From positions 164,670,809 through 164,734,808 of the forward strand of contig OY998175.1 of assembly GCA_963921935.1 (NCBI GenBank): DNA of 64,000 nt. Direction: 5' to 3'. Of the stretch, positions 1-11,245 are shown one piece after another. The notes under the pieces were generated by a model. That model made no database searches and was not told where the DNA came from. It saw nothing but the letters and a program-made list of their open reading frames with translations. Source of the DNA: Galeruca laticollis (lineage: Eukaryota; Arthropoda; Insecta; Coleoptera; Chrysomelidae). The stretch's first letter is position 1; every line of letters starts with the position of its first letter. Position numbers and translations under genes: made by a program.

Positions 1-1325
1 CGATGGGCGTACGCCATGATTGTGAGACCAGCAATTACGTATGGGGCAATAGTTTGGCATACAAAAGCAAGTCAGTACAGCACAAGGAAGACTCTCGACA
101 AAGTTCAAAGGCTTGCCTGTGTGTGCATCACTGGAGCTATGAGAACGTGTCCAACTAGGACACTTGAGATCATTACAGATCTCACACCTCTACATCTGGT
201 GATGGAAAGATCTGCCCAAGAGGAAATTCTTAGAATATCTAAGGAAGGTTCAGGCAATGAGAGTATTAAAAATCAGGGAGCCTGGTCCTCTTTAACAAAA
301 TACATCTCATAGCGAATCTTCCCAGTGACGAAATGATCAAGAAAGTAAGTATCGAAAAGAATTTCACTACGATGCTAAATACGAGGAGAAATTGGGAAAG
401 GAAATGCACCACCCGAACTCTCAAAGAAAACACCATTAGATGGTATACGGATGGTTCAAAAACCACCACTGGAGCAGGCGCTGGAGTATTTGGGCCTGGC
501 ACTAGATACTCATTATCGTTAGGCTCCTTTCCGAGCGTCTTTCAGGCAGAAATACTTGCGATCGAAAGATGCGTGGAAATGAACCTAGAAAGAAACTATC
601 AGAAATGTGACATATCGATCCATTCTGATAGTCAAGCAGCTATCAAAGCATTGAGCTCCCATGTCATTGACTCAAAGTTGGCATGGTAGTGCCGAAGAAA
701 ACTTGATGAATTAGGAACAGGGTCTCTTTAGTCTGGGTTCCTGGCCACTCGGGAATCACTTGCCGGGAAAGGAGCACAAACGCCCTTTATTGGGCCGGAG
801 CCTTTCTGTGGTGTAGGAAAATGCTCCTATAAGAAAGAGTTTCGGAAGGAGGAAACCGAAAGAGAATCGCTCTGGCGGTGCCTTCCCGGGCTGGAACATT
901 CCAAAAAGTTCCTATGGAACTTTGACACTGCTAGATCCAAAAAATATTTGGACCTCAGTAAAAATAAGCTACATCTCCTCACGGGCTTTCTTACAGGACA
1001 ATGCCGCCTTAGGAAGCACCCAATGAGAATAGGTCTAGCAGAAATTGACGAGTGTAGATTCTATGGCGAGGAGGATGAAACTCCGGATCACCTAGTTCTA
1101 GAGTACCTCGCCATTGCAAGCCAACGCAAGAAATGCTTCGGCCAAGAATCTTGTAAGAGTGAGGATCTAACCTCGTTGAAGCCGTTCCAAATACTAGAGT
1201 TCATTAGAACCCTGGAACTGAAAGGCGAGCTGTAGTAGTACCGAGAACAGCTCTGATAGGGGGGGGGGGCACAATAAACCTTAGGTTTCAGTGCATTGTA
1301 ACTCCGTTAAAATCTAATCTAATCT
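1..1325 (+). pseudogene. 3' part of an RNase H-bearing non-LTR retrotransposon (I/R1/LOA group)
   Basis: Remains of the second ORF of a LINE-type element, whose product would reverse-transcribe its own RNA at a nicked target. 16-312 encodes the end of the reverse transcriptase (IVRPAITYGAIVWH, then QRLACVCITGAMRT). 420-689 is an RNase H domain: the first acidic residue lies in WYTDGSK, the second in AEILAIERC and the third in SIHSDSQAAIKAL. 948-1235 is the C-terminal region with a CRF...H-type knuckle remnant. Stops and frame changes at 312-333 and 690-948 make it dead. The element seems to end near 1325 in a short AATCT-type tail after a G-run at 1260-1269. RNase H together with this C-terminus excludes Jockey and RTE; the exact clade is unresolved. 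It is truncated by the window edge. Confidence 0.8.
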
Positions 1326-1326
1326 A

Positions 1327-2095
1327 TTGGACAATCATAATAGAGATGTACATCTAAAGGTTAGTCCATTACGTGACAGTCAGCATACATATAGATCAGG
1401 GAGATCAACAGAAACCGCTCTATATGAACTGACTGATCAAATCCAGGCAAGCCTGGAACATCACGAAACAGCTATATGTGCCTTCTTAGATATCTCAGGG
1501 CCTGGGCGTTTGATAATACATCTCACATGATAGTAAAGCGCTCACTGGAGTTGAAACGGGTGAAAAAAACTAAATCGGAGGGTTCTGGGCGATACTGTCC
1601 ACGACAAATAGCAGAAACTCAGATGGGTAATGAAACCATAGCAGTAATCACGAAAAGGGGTACTCCACAGGGTGGTGTGATATCACCACTACTTCGGAGC
1701 CTAGTAGTTGATGAATAGCTAAATAAATTAATCCATGCAGGTATATATAGTCATAATCGCCAGTGGCAAATTTGAAGGTACTCTGGGCCACATCATCCAA
1801 AAAGGGCTCCACGTAACGGTGAAATGATGTGGTACTCAGTCTAAACTCGGACAAAACCACAGTGGTTCGATTCAAATGGAAAAGAAATCTAAAGAATATG
1901 AAAATAATCTGCCTGTGGATCCCCCTGCGGAATAAACAATCAAGAATATCTCCAGGAAGGCCACAACAGATATCATGGTGTGCAAAAATTTGCAGGCAAC
2001 AGACGGGGATGTAATCCACGTATACTACCATGGATGTACACCATGATTGTAGGGCCAATAATGACCTATGGAGCATTCGCTCGGTAGAGGGAAGT
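1327..2095 (+). pseudogene. Second truncated copy of the same LINE family (reverse transcriptase part)
   Basis: A decayed reverse-transcriptase fragment read in several frames. 1370-1500 encodes YRSGRSTETALYEL and ICAFLDI. 1640-1715 encodes the conserved RGTPQGGVISPLLRSLVV. 1829-1990 gives LNSDKTTVVRFKWKRN. 2030-2075 ends in MYTMIVGPIMTYGAFA, which matches the motif at the start of the window. It is therefore the upstream half of the same family placed downstream of a 3' half: a separate insertion or a rearranged copy. The active-site YADD stretch expected around 1735-1800 is not recognisable. There are several stops and frame changes. Confidence 0.72.
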
Positions 2096-2535
2096 CAAGC
2101 AACTTTATTGTAAAGAAATAACTTCAAATAAAAAATGATCAACCAGGGGTTAGAAAACGAGATGTGTCCTCACCGAATAATGAATAAACAAATAATCCGT
2201 AATATTTGATACTGTTACTGTTTCACCAGAGGATTCATGAGTAAATGTAATTTCTTCTAACGGATTTAGATTAAAACAAAACTTCCCTGCTCAAAATAAT
2301 TAGAGGAACACATATTTACGCCTTAATAATTGTATATATGGCAACAGCATAGAAATCTAGTAACGCTTGTTTTAAAGATGTATATTTTGTTCAATTAAAT
2401 TTGGTAGAACAAAATAAATTCTACATATCACTTTTAAGATAACCATACCAAATCGAAAGAATTAGAGAGGTAGATGTAAAGTTATGGTGATAATTTGGTT
2501 TCTAATAATGTGTGTATTTTCCACCGGCACAAATT
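2096..2535. other. No gene recognised
   Basis: About 440 bp of AT-rich sequence between LINE and Tc1 debris. I see no coding, RNA or repeat signal. Confidence 0.5.
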
Positions 2536-3115
2536 AGTGCTTCACATATTTTGTTCCTCGATTAGAGCATCTGTTAGTTGTTGACAGGGCTGAGGTGGAT
2601 TTGGGCGCTTAGAAACACAAGTGTCTAACACATCCCAAATATGTTCTATGGGGTTTAGATCGGGACTCAGTGGTGGCCTATCTCTGGTTTGAATCCCGTG
2701 GTGCTGGAGGAAGTTCCTGGTGATTGCTGATTGCCGCAGTATGCGCCTTTGCGTTATCTTGCATAAGAACAGAAATTCGAGCCTATACCATAAAAGCTAC
2801 CAGTATAACATGATCCTCCAGAACCAGATCGATGTACTGTTGAACGACTATAAGATCTGATCTTTCATCAAGAATAATTTCAGCCCAAACTATCATAGAT
2901 TCACCACCAATTTTTTCAACTTCTTGTATGGTTGCCGCAAGCGCTGTGGACGTCGGTATACACGTAGTGTAGGGATGGGGAATGGCGCTCACTGGGTAAT
3001 GGTAACTTTGTCAAAATTGAACATAGCAATGTGCCGCGTCGCGTGAAGGCGGGGAACGTGGGCCTCTAACAGGAAGCGACACTTACGGGCAGTCAACGAC
3101 CGTGTATTACGTTTA
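2536..3115 (-). pseudogene. Tc1-like transposase fragment
   Basis: Decayed C-terminal half of a Tc1-family DDE transposase. Reading the minus strand from 3070: RHIAMFNFDKVTIT; then at 2992-2783 a GGESMIVWAEI block (the usual GGGSVMVWGG) and VVQQYIDLVLEDHV; then LMQDNAKAHTA containing the second catalytic Asp; then PPLSPDLNPIEHIWDVL followed by QQLTDALIEEQ at the C-terminus near 2545. Frames change about four times. The N-terminal paired-like DNA-binding domain and the first catalytic block are missing. Terminal inverted repeats were not found. Confidence 0.85.
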
Positions 3116-3314
3116 TTCGTATCCGGTGGCGCAGCTCTAATTTTCGGTTTGGTAATTTCATCGGTAATCTATTTTATGATAATGTAACCAATTTTGAACA
3201 ATTGTATGAATGTTTTTGGATTTCAAGATAAAAACAAAACGACCGTTTGGGGTCATACCGTTCACCTGAGGGCTAATACCCTTTGTAGTGACATCGTTTT
3301 GTTTTCTTATAGAT

Positions 3315-3861
3315 ATGTCCAGAAATCATCATAGAACCACCGCTAGGGCGGTTTGGAGCGAAGAAGACCTTCAATCTGCGATTGAAGAAGGGATATCCAA
3401 AAGAAAAGCCGCAAATGAATTTAACATACTATCGACGAAAAAGTGAAAATATGGGCAGCACGAGACTAGGTCAACTCTGTGTCACAGATTTACGTAAACA
3501 TGTTTATAAATATGCTGAGCTGAACAATATCAAAAATAATTTAGATAGCAGCAGCATAACATTAGGATTTAGTTGGATACACGGCTTTATCAGACGCAAC
3601 TCTTCAGTTTATGTACGCAAAGCTGAAGCGATTAGCTTGCATAATGTTTCTGCTCTCAACAAAGCGAAAAACTTGGTGACCTAATGGAAAAACATGAGTT
3701 CCTTCCAAAAAACATTTACAATGATGACAAGAGGAGAGACGAGACAAAGAAAAGTCGGATCTGTTACAAGTGGCGAACGAGGAAACAGTAAAACCGCAAT
3801 ATGTGCTACGAGTGCAAAGTGGATCTTACAAGATATATTTCCCAAAACGTGTTTGAGCATC
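3315..3861 (+). pseudogene. pogo/Tigger-like transposase, truncated
   Basis: The start codon at 3315 opens a helix-turn-helix of the Psq type (WSEEDLQSAIEEGISKRKAA), shifts frame near 3420 and continues to 3684. A CENP-B-like DNA-binding segment follows (GFSWIHGFIRRNSSVYVRKAEA). After another shift come EKHEFLPKNIYN and SGERGNSKTAICATSAKW, which correspond to the start of the pogo DDE domain up to the IFPK motif at about 3850. Homology then stops abruptly and switches to LINE sequence. It is a broken DNA-transposon gene of the family from which CENP-B and jerky-type host genes derive. The catalytic triad is incomplete. Confidence 0.8.
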
Positions 3862-3873
3862 TGAAAAGTAAAG

Positions 3874-4345
3874 CCATAAGCAAAAAAACTATACGAAACA
3901 CTAATAGAATCAGTTATCGCGTATGGTTTAGAAACAACGGCGATAAACAAAAAAGAAGAAGAAAGATACTTAAAAGTCACGAAAAGAAAGAGTCTGAGAA
4001 CTAGATTTGGGCCGATCATAACAAGAACTGGGGAAAGGAGACTTAAAACTAACGAAGAAATACAAATCGAGTTAGACAATAAGACATTCGTGAAGTAAAA
4101 AAAGCGTATTGCCTAGAATGGGCAGGACATATTATGAGACAAAAACCTGTAGAATTGATAAGACGAATCACAATGGATTCCACTATGGCCGAGGAGAAAG
4201 GGAAGACCCAGAGAAAGATGGAGGTCAGACAGAAGAGGATACGAGAAAGATGGGAATTAAAGAGAAGAGAGAAAAATGCAGAAACAGAGCAGAATGGAAG
4301 AAAATAACTTTTGAGGCCAGGGCACACAAGAAATTGTAACAACAA
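3874..4345 (+). pseudogene. C-terminal end of a LINE reverse-transcriptase ORF
   Basis: Directly after the pogo fragment the frame reads KKLYETLIESVIAYGLETT, the thumb region seen at the end of many LINE reverse transcriptases. RTRFGPIITRTGERRLK follows, then after a stop and frame change WAGHIMRQ and GRPRERWRSD, the usual C-terminal block of these proteins. No RNase H is present. The junction with pogo at about 3865 is immediate, so one element inserted into or recombined with the other. Clade assignment is from motifs only and not certain. Confidence 0.72.
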
Positions 4346-4376
4346 GAAGTGGAAAGGGAGTAATTCACCCTAATAA

Positions 4377-4418
4377 ATGGATTTTAAAACGCATTAAATG
4401 GATTTTAAAACGCATTAG
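4377..4418 (+). repeat. 21-bp direct duplication
   Basis: The stretch TGGATTTTAAAACGCATTA occurs twice head to tail at the 3' end of the preceding LINE remnant. It could be a replication slip or part of the LINE tail. Confidence 0.7.
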
Positions 4419-4455
4419 CGCCAACATATCTTAGATTTAACGGCTTGATGGTGAT

Positions 4456-4521
4456 GTTTGAGCGTCATTACACCTTAACGTGAGGGCAATTATCCAAAGT
4501 CATGGGCAATGGCGCTCAAAC
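4456..4521. repeat. 66-bp imperfect palindrome (MITE-like)
   Basis: Ends GTTTGAGCGTCATT and AATGGCGCTCAAAC are inverted repeats of 14 bp with one mismatch around a 38-bp centre. The size and form fit a tiny foldback or a hairpin remnant of a DNA transposon. No target duplication was identified. Confidence 0.5.
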
Positions 4522-5826
4522 CTGATTTTTTTATAATATAAATATAATAATACTTATAAGTCAAAGATAAATTTTAGTGTTAAAATGTTGATTAGGTACT
4601 GGAATAGCTTGTTATTTTTTTAAAAAAAATCAAGTAAAATTAATTTTGAAAACTACATCGTATTTTCCTTAAGTGAACGCCATTCCCCTTCTTCCTCTAC
4701 TCGGCCATCACAACGAGTTAAACCAAATCGTGATTCAACAGAAAAAGGTATTGACCTTCACTGTGGAAATAACCAAACGACATGTTCTCGAGCAAACTTT
4801 AAAGGAAACCTTATATGATTACAAGTTATCGCTCGTGTCTTTTTGGTCTCGGGTTGGTTTCTCTTAGTCTATTCCTAACTGCCTGGTCGGATATTTCAGT
4901 ATTATGAGTGGCTTTAAGTCGGATTTGAAGATATTTGGTTGTCCATATGCGAGAACGCAAAGAAGATTGGTCTAAAAACCTGTAATGAATTCGCTTTCTT
5001 TTCCTTTTATGACCCTGTCCAACGAATCTTTTATATCTCCAACCAGAAGAGAACTAGTGTAAAGTTTAATTGCTTAGTCTATTGTAGTTTATTGTATTGG
5101 TAATCGTTTTGTTATGATATACGTGATTAGTAAAATGTTTTAACTTTATTTATGTACACACAAAACATGATTCTTTTAAACTATCGTGAATAGATTTCTG
5201 CATTGTTAAAATTAATAAAATTATTAAGACGTAAATAAGTGTTCCTCTAATTATTTGGATCAGTGTAAACATATTCATTAAAAGGAATACTTGTCTTATT
5301 GAATGAAAAATAATAAAATGTGTTCTTATTAAATCTATAACAACACTGACGACAGAAAATAAATCATTATATATATTTTACTAACAAAGTATTTAGAAAC
5401 CAGTGATTAAAAAGTCATTAACATTGAAACTGAATATCTGTATACTTGTTTACAAACAAAAATTAGTGACACAAAAATATACAGATTTCGTAACGCTGTA
5501 TATTGTTGATATTTTTTCGTTTTTCTTTTAATTGCCGGATCCATAGTTTTGTAGCAGTATTTATAGGCGCTCATAGTAACTTCGAAAAATATTTTTTAAT
5601 AACGAATGAATACGTTTATATAAAGTTACAAATAATCTCTATTTCTTTTACAAATGAAATTATTTTTATACCCTTTAATTAAAATTACGACGCAAGCAAT
5701 ATATTTGATATGATTCATCCTTTGTTGTTCCATAATTTACAACAGTTTTCGTTTTGATATTAGTTACTTAATAATTATAGATTTGAAGACTCATCAATAA
5801 AACTTACCTAAATCATCCCTAATGCC
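4522..5826. other. AT-rich stretch without genes
   Basis: About 1.3 kb of low-complexity AT-rich sequence. A 64-codon open frame at 4673-4867 has no recognisable motif and is left uncalled. The region is probably intronic. Confidence 0.5.
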
Positions 5827-5828
5827 CG

Positions 5829-5981
5829 GTATGCATATTTACAGATGTCATGGTGTTGAAATCAAGCTTTTGTACTGGATATATATTTACAGATGCTAGC
5901 GTGCGTTGACACCATAGTGTTGAAATCAGTAAACTTTTGTACTGGATATATATTTACAGATGCTAACGCATGTTGGCACTA
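5829..5981 (+). repeat. About 68-bp tandem repeat carrying ATTTACAGATGCTA
   Basis: Two near-complete copies (phrase TTTGTACTGGATATATATTT at about 5868 and 5936) follow a shorter first copy at 5833. An inverted relative lies at 26118-26188 (CTAGCATCTGTAAATATGCG on the plus strand). The two sites flank the hAT-like gene and everything inserted in it, so they may be its subterminal or terminal repeats. Confidence 0.6.
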
Positions 5982-5985
5982 TAAT

Positions 5986-7272
5986 ATTTAACTCCGCAAT
6001 CAGAGATTCAAATTTAAAAATTATTAGGATGATACTCATTTTACTAACATAAATAACAATATATATATATATATGTCTGAACAGCCAGTCACATTTAACG
6101 AAAATTTCTTCGATGAAAAGACTTTTATGTTAAAAAAATCAATAGGTTCCTTCGGATAACGAAAATTGTGCAGAAAAGTGAATAAATAGATTTGTCGGAC
6201 TATTAACAATAAGCTAAACCAAATTGAAAATTCATAAGATTTCTAAAAATTTTACACATTAGTCAATAAACAACCCTTAATCAGAGGCGAAAAAATGAAG
6301 ATTCAACCAACTGCCGTCAGCAGAAGAAAACATCGCGAAGGCTTAGTTTGTGGATCTCGTAGGATTCAATCTGGACGACCGTCCAAAACAGAGATAGCCA
6401 AAGGGAAAAAATAACTAGAAATTTGATGAAAAGCATCGCACAAAACCAACCTAACGCTAGGGCATGGATCTGCTCATTAACCTAATATTTTATTTTGTTC
6501 ATTTGATTTAATAATGGTTATTTGTAAAACACAATGACTCGTTTTGTAGTAAGAGTGAAGTTTACTCAACAAACCGCGAAGCGGTGAGTTGCGCAAATCA
6601 CGAGCACTACAGAAAGTCATTGTGACACAAGTTTTACACAATATTTTTTATAATTTGCATTTATTTAATTTTTTAAATAAAATAGAATTACATAATCCCT
6701 GTTTTTAAACTAGGAGGAGTGGCTTGAATTTAAGCTAGCAATTCTGTAGATTTCTGGTCGATCACAGATGGTTTTATTCAGCACTTTTGATATATTATGA
6801 TCGATTAATTGTGTGAATTATAAACAAAGTTTGATTTAAGCAAACAGAGGATGATTATTTCTTTAAAAAACAGCTTCTTCGTGTATGGTTGAGATCTATT
6901 TATATCATGAACAGAATTATTTCTATAATCCATCTTCACATAGATATCTGGTAATTTATCCCAAAAATCGAACGTTTTATACCTATATATTGATCATATA
7001 CAATATATAAATAAACCATTGACAAATCATTGATGAATAAACGTTAGCGTACTTTACCTTTAAGACCATACCTCTTATACCGAAAATTTCGTCTTTTGCT
7101 GTCCGCGCAATTCTATATTTTTAAATTAATTAAAAAGCATATTATCTACGGGCAAATTATGCATACATTTGCCATATAATTCATATATGATCTCCCATTT
7201 GCAGCATCAATGATAATTTTCCATTCAAGAAAATAAAACGACTAAAAGTGCATGAAATAAACCGTAATATAT
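5986..7272. other. AT-rich stretch, no gene
   Basis: No coding signal. It contains a short (TA)n at about 6059-6074 and the dispersed hairpin repeat listed separately at 6531-6705. Confidence 0.5.
6531..6705 (+). repeat. Dispersed hairpin repeat, same as the centre of the giant foldback
   Basis: The stretch from ACCGCGAAGCGGTGAGTTG through CATTGTGACACAAG and on to TATTTAAT matches 59600-59715 closely. It contains nested inverted repeats: an outer CACAATGACT/AGTCATTGTG stem and a small ACCGC-GAA-GCGGT hairpin. Finding it alone here suggests that it can move or spread without the foldback arms. Confidence 0.7.
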
Positions 7273-7741
7273 TGTTACGAAACAGCACCCTGGTATAGTC
7301 CCTAAAACCGACTCTGTCTCAGCCAGGTATAAAAGTTAAAATTATGGCGGATACCCCTTTATAAAAAACTGTTTACGAGTTTACGACTATCTTATGTAAA
7401 CATTGTTTTTGTGACCAGAGTTATCTAGAAAAGGCCAGAAAAATTATTCGTGACTGTGTAAGCCGCAGCCCAGAATTTACTAGTAAAAACGGCTTTAATA
7501 TATAAGGGACTGATCAGGAAGAGGGAGTTTAGTTTATAATTTGACATCGTGAGTTGAACAGTAAATAAGTGCATATAAATTAAGTGATTATATAAATTAG
7601 TTTAAGTGAATGTACTGAGTATATATAAATTAAGTGTTAGTGATTAGTTTAGTGTTTAAATAAATTAAGTAAGTGAACCTACCGTGTGTTTAAAATTTAT
7701 CCCACCCGTTTATTGTTTAAATAAATAACAAAAACATTACA
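7273..7741 (+). mobile_element. Solo LTR of the Gypsy family found at 9274-24640
   Basis: This 469-bp sequence begins TGTTACGAAACAGC and ends AACATTACA, like the LTRs at 9274 and 23575, and it aligns with them along its length with moderate divergence (shared TATATAAGGGAC block and CCCACCCGTTTA block). It is flanked by a 4-bp duplication ATAT (7269-7272 and 7742-7745). With no internal sequence it is a solo LTR left by LTR-LTR recombination, and it is older than the intact LTR at 23575. Confidence 0.88.
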
Positions 7742-7794
7742 ATATAAATGAAAAAAACATGAAAGGTGTAAAAAAACAGCAGGTTCATTTGATT

Positions 7795-9269
7795 ATATTA
7801 TAGAACTAGTCTTCTGTTTTTTTTTAAATATATCCACTACTTCACTCGCATCAATTTCTATACCATAGTGAATATTCATGAGAGCCAATCCATTCAGTCT
7901 GTTTTCACTCGATGTGTTCCGCAAGTAGTTTTTAAGTCTTCTCAGGCTTGAAAAGTTCTTTCTGGGGTAGCAGTCGAAACAGGTATGGTAGCCAATATTT
8001 GTAGCAATGTGTAGATATTTCGGTATAGTTTTTGATCGCACTTATCTAAACATTCCAAAGCAGATTTTGGAATAGGGGAGGTGATAGTCATAGCCTCTTT
8101 CCACACTTCAAGTTCTGCTTTGACGATAGATGTACTTTTTTCGGGCAGCACTGCAGAGTACATAAAAATTGCATCTTAAATTTCAGAACTGGTCGCAACA
8201 TCTGAAGGTAGCATACCAGATAGTGCCGATACTACTTTACGGTGTTTCGTAAACCTCTCAATCAATTGTTGAATTGTATGTTCCAGAAATGGTATGAATA
8301 AATTTAATTTGTAATACGTGCATATATCCGAGGCAGGAATATTAGAGCGATTCAACTGCCTTCTGACGATCCGTGGCATTTGCAGTATACCACCATTTTC
8401 TTCGAGCAACACCTTTGCTTCTTCGTAGAGATGAAGGTACTCTTCGTCAAGTTGATTTCTCAAAAGTTGCAAAGCATTAATAATATTATCCACATGGCTA
8501 AATGCTGTTATGAGGTCGGTCTTAATTGCTTGCACTTGTTTTGTTAGCGACAATGTATAGCTCATGACTTTCTGAAGAATCACTAGGCCCATAGCAAAAT
8601 TCGAAGATCGAAGTGTATTAAGCATTTGGATGGCTTGTTGCGACGTTTCTTTATTGTGGCTGAATTGAAGTTCATCGAGAGCATTCACAATAGCTGAATA
8701 AATTTGCTTGAATCTCATAACGGCTTCATGCTTGTGAACCCATCGTGTTTCGCAGGCTTTTTTGATGATCAGCCAGAAACTGCTCCCAAATTTTTCCTTT
8801 TAATACGGCTGTGCCTTGAGCAGACTGTTTGAAGTAGGAACCAACAGACTGCGCGATCCCAACGCAATTTCGCACATCTGTTTGGGAACATGAGTCAGAA
8901 ATTGCAAGGTTGAGAGAGTGTGCACTACAATGTACATAAAGAGCAAAAGCACATTTTTGACGTATATACGCCTGGGCACCGTGCAAATACCCACACATAG
9001 CTGCAGCCTCATCGTAACCTTGACCAACCATATGAGAACATTCAAGTTCATGCTTTGTCAGAGCTGTAATTATGAGCTTTGCAAGACCGGATCCTGTCAC
9101 GTCAACAGTTTGAACGTACTCGATGAACATCTCCTTAACTTTATGATGTTTAACATCTTTTGAATCAATATATCGCAAGCATAGCGAGACTTGCTCCATA
9201 CGCGCAATGTCTGTCGTCTCATCAGCGAGAATAGCAAAAAATTTAGCTTCATTTACTTCACCGATTATA
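7795..9269 (-). pseudogene. hAT-like transposase, C-terminal portion
   Basis: Minus-strand continuation of the gene whose N-terminal part is at 24645-25663; the Gypsy compound lies between. The frame starts at the breakpoint with EAKFFAILADETTD, the first catalytic acidic block of hAT/ZMYM-type transposases. It continues with KHELECSHMVGQGYDEAAAM (second Asp region) and HCSAHSLNLAI. A frame break near 8720 separates the 180-codon middle (8718-8176), and another near 8040 precedes the C-terminal dimerisation domain (ATIPVSTATPERTF, then LKNYLRNTSSENRLNGLALM). The family is often confused with the host gene ZMYM1. The frame breaks and the insertion make it inactive. Confidence 0.87.
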
Positions 9270-9273
9270 TTAT

Positions 9274-11201
9274 TGTTACGAAATAGCTAAGCCAGGTATG
9301 AAAGTTAAAATTATGGCGGACGCGCAGGGTTTCCTAGAATTGTTTACGAATAGTGACTATCTTATCTACATTGTTTTTGTGACTAGTCTTATCTAGAAAA
9401 TGCCAGAAAGCCAATTGTTTTTGCAATCTAGAATTATCTAGTGAAAAAGGCATTAATATATAAGGGACCGATCAAGAAGAGTTTAGTAGATAGATAGATA
9501 GATAGATAGTTTATTTAGCAATCTTGCTATTACATTCACAATATTTACAAAAATAATATAAAATCATTTTATTTTATGCGCTAATTACATGTCAAATAAC
9601 TGGAAGGAATAATTTCTTTTTACATAAGTATAAGCTTCTCTAATGAAAGTGTCAAGGGTGCTACAAGATTTTATAGGAATTGACAAATTATTATATAACA
9701 ATAAACCTTTGTAAAATAGAGAAATTTTAAAAATAAAAATCACGTTTTGTAAAACCATCCGCCGATTAACACTCATAAAGCCTAAGCGGTCCAGCATGTC
9801 TTTAATACCAGTATACCTATTTACTCTTAGAATAACCCTCATTGCTTTATTTTCTAAAATTTGTAATTTAGACTTCTCAGACTGGCTTAAATGATATAAA
9901 ATTGTTGGGCAATACTCAAAATACGGTGAAATTATAGTTTTATATAATGTAACTCTTGACTTTGAACTTATTCTTCTAAAATAATTGATTCTTTTACTAA
10001 TTTTCTTATGAACATACTGACCATGCTTTTTAAAATTCATATCTTTATCAATAATAACACCGAAGTATTTACATTCACTAACAAGCTTTAAGGACTGACC
10101 GAACAACTTAATATCACATGCAACATTACGTTTATTGCTATTAAATAACATCACTACTGTTTTATTTGTGTTTACATACAAATCATTGTCAATAAACCAC
10201 GATTCTAATAATTTAATAATATTTTACATTTTATTCATCGTCTCTTCCACATTTTCACCCTCCACTGAAAGTATGGTATCATCAGCAAATAAATTTAAAA
10301 CTAATGGAATATCACAGAACTTAACAATATCATTAATATATAAAATAAAAAGGAGAGGCCCCAATACTGTTCCTTGGGGGACTCCATACGTCACAAGAAG
10401 TTTACTGGAGTGACAGCTATTTACTTGTTGGTAACGATTTTTCAAGTAACTGCTGAACCATTTTTGTGCATTTCCAAGTATACCATATTTTTATAGTTTT
10501 ATGATTAACAAGTCCCTGTTTATTTTCTCAAACGCTCTTTTAAAATCAAGAAAGACAGTACATATAACCTTTTTTGAATCTATAGATTCCTTCCATTTTG
10601 AGACAACCAGTTGTAGTGCAGACTCACAACAATGTTTCTCTCTAAAACCAGAGTGATTGTCTATTAAAATATTGTTATTATTATGTTCTAAAAGTAGTTC
10701 CTTTATGTATAATTCTATTACTTTCTCACAAAGAGGCAACATGTCAACTGGTCTAAATTCATCACATTTTTTTGTATTTGTTACCTTTTGAATAGGTACA
10801 ATAAGTGATGTTTTCCACAAGTCAGGAAATTTACTTTGTTCTATACTTAAATTTATTATATCTGTCAATTTATCACTAATCGTATATAGGCCTTTCAGCA
10901 TAATGGTTTTGGTAATCTCGTCCGTTGAATAATCTTTTTGCAAATTTATTATTAAGTGTTTTACTTTTTGTTGGTCAACTTTTTGAACTTTTTTCAGTTG
11001 ATAATTTGACATCGTGAGATAAACAAGTAAATAAGTGAATATAAATTAGTGAACTGTTTATATAAATTAGTTTAAGTGAATATACTGTGTATATAATTAG
11101 TGAATAGTGTAGTAAATAAATAAATTAAGTAAGTAGCCATACCGTGTCTTTAAAATTGATCCCACCCGTTTACTGTTTAAATAAATTAGAAAAACATTAC
11201 A
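9274..11201 (+). repeat. 5' LTR of the Gypsy element, split by a retroposon
   Basis: Left portion 9274-9487 and right portion 10994-11201 together match the 450-bp LTR at 23575-24024, apart from a small deletion near the start. The break falls between the TATATAAG box and the TCAGTT initiator, so this copy's promoter is disconnected. The LTR ends in AACATTACA and is followed by the leader TCGGTGTCAGGTGTGGGG, the candidate primer-binding region. Confidence 0.9.
9488..10993 (-). pseudogene. CR1-group non-LTR retroposon, 5'-truncated
   Basis: One minus-strand frame runs from about 10990 to 9585 with only two in-frame stops (10491 and 10224). It covers most of a reverse transcriptase: FRPVDMLPLCEKVIE, TVFLDFKRAFEKINRDLL with the first catalytic Asp, YGVPQGTVLGPLLFILYIND, and the active site LFADDTILS. 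The C-terminal region ends in YSFQLFDM. The endonuclease and ORF1 are absent, as usual for 5' truncation. On the element's own strand the 3' end is a (TATC)n tail (plus strand 9488-9510), typical of this kind of LINE. It is little decayed and was inserted into the Gypsy LTR. Confidence 0.87.
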
Positions 11202-11245
11202 TCGGTGTCAGGTGTGGGGTAATATAAATAAATTGCTACGTAAAA

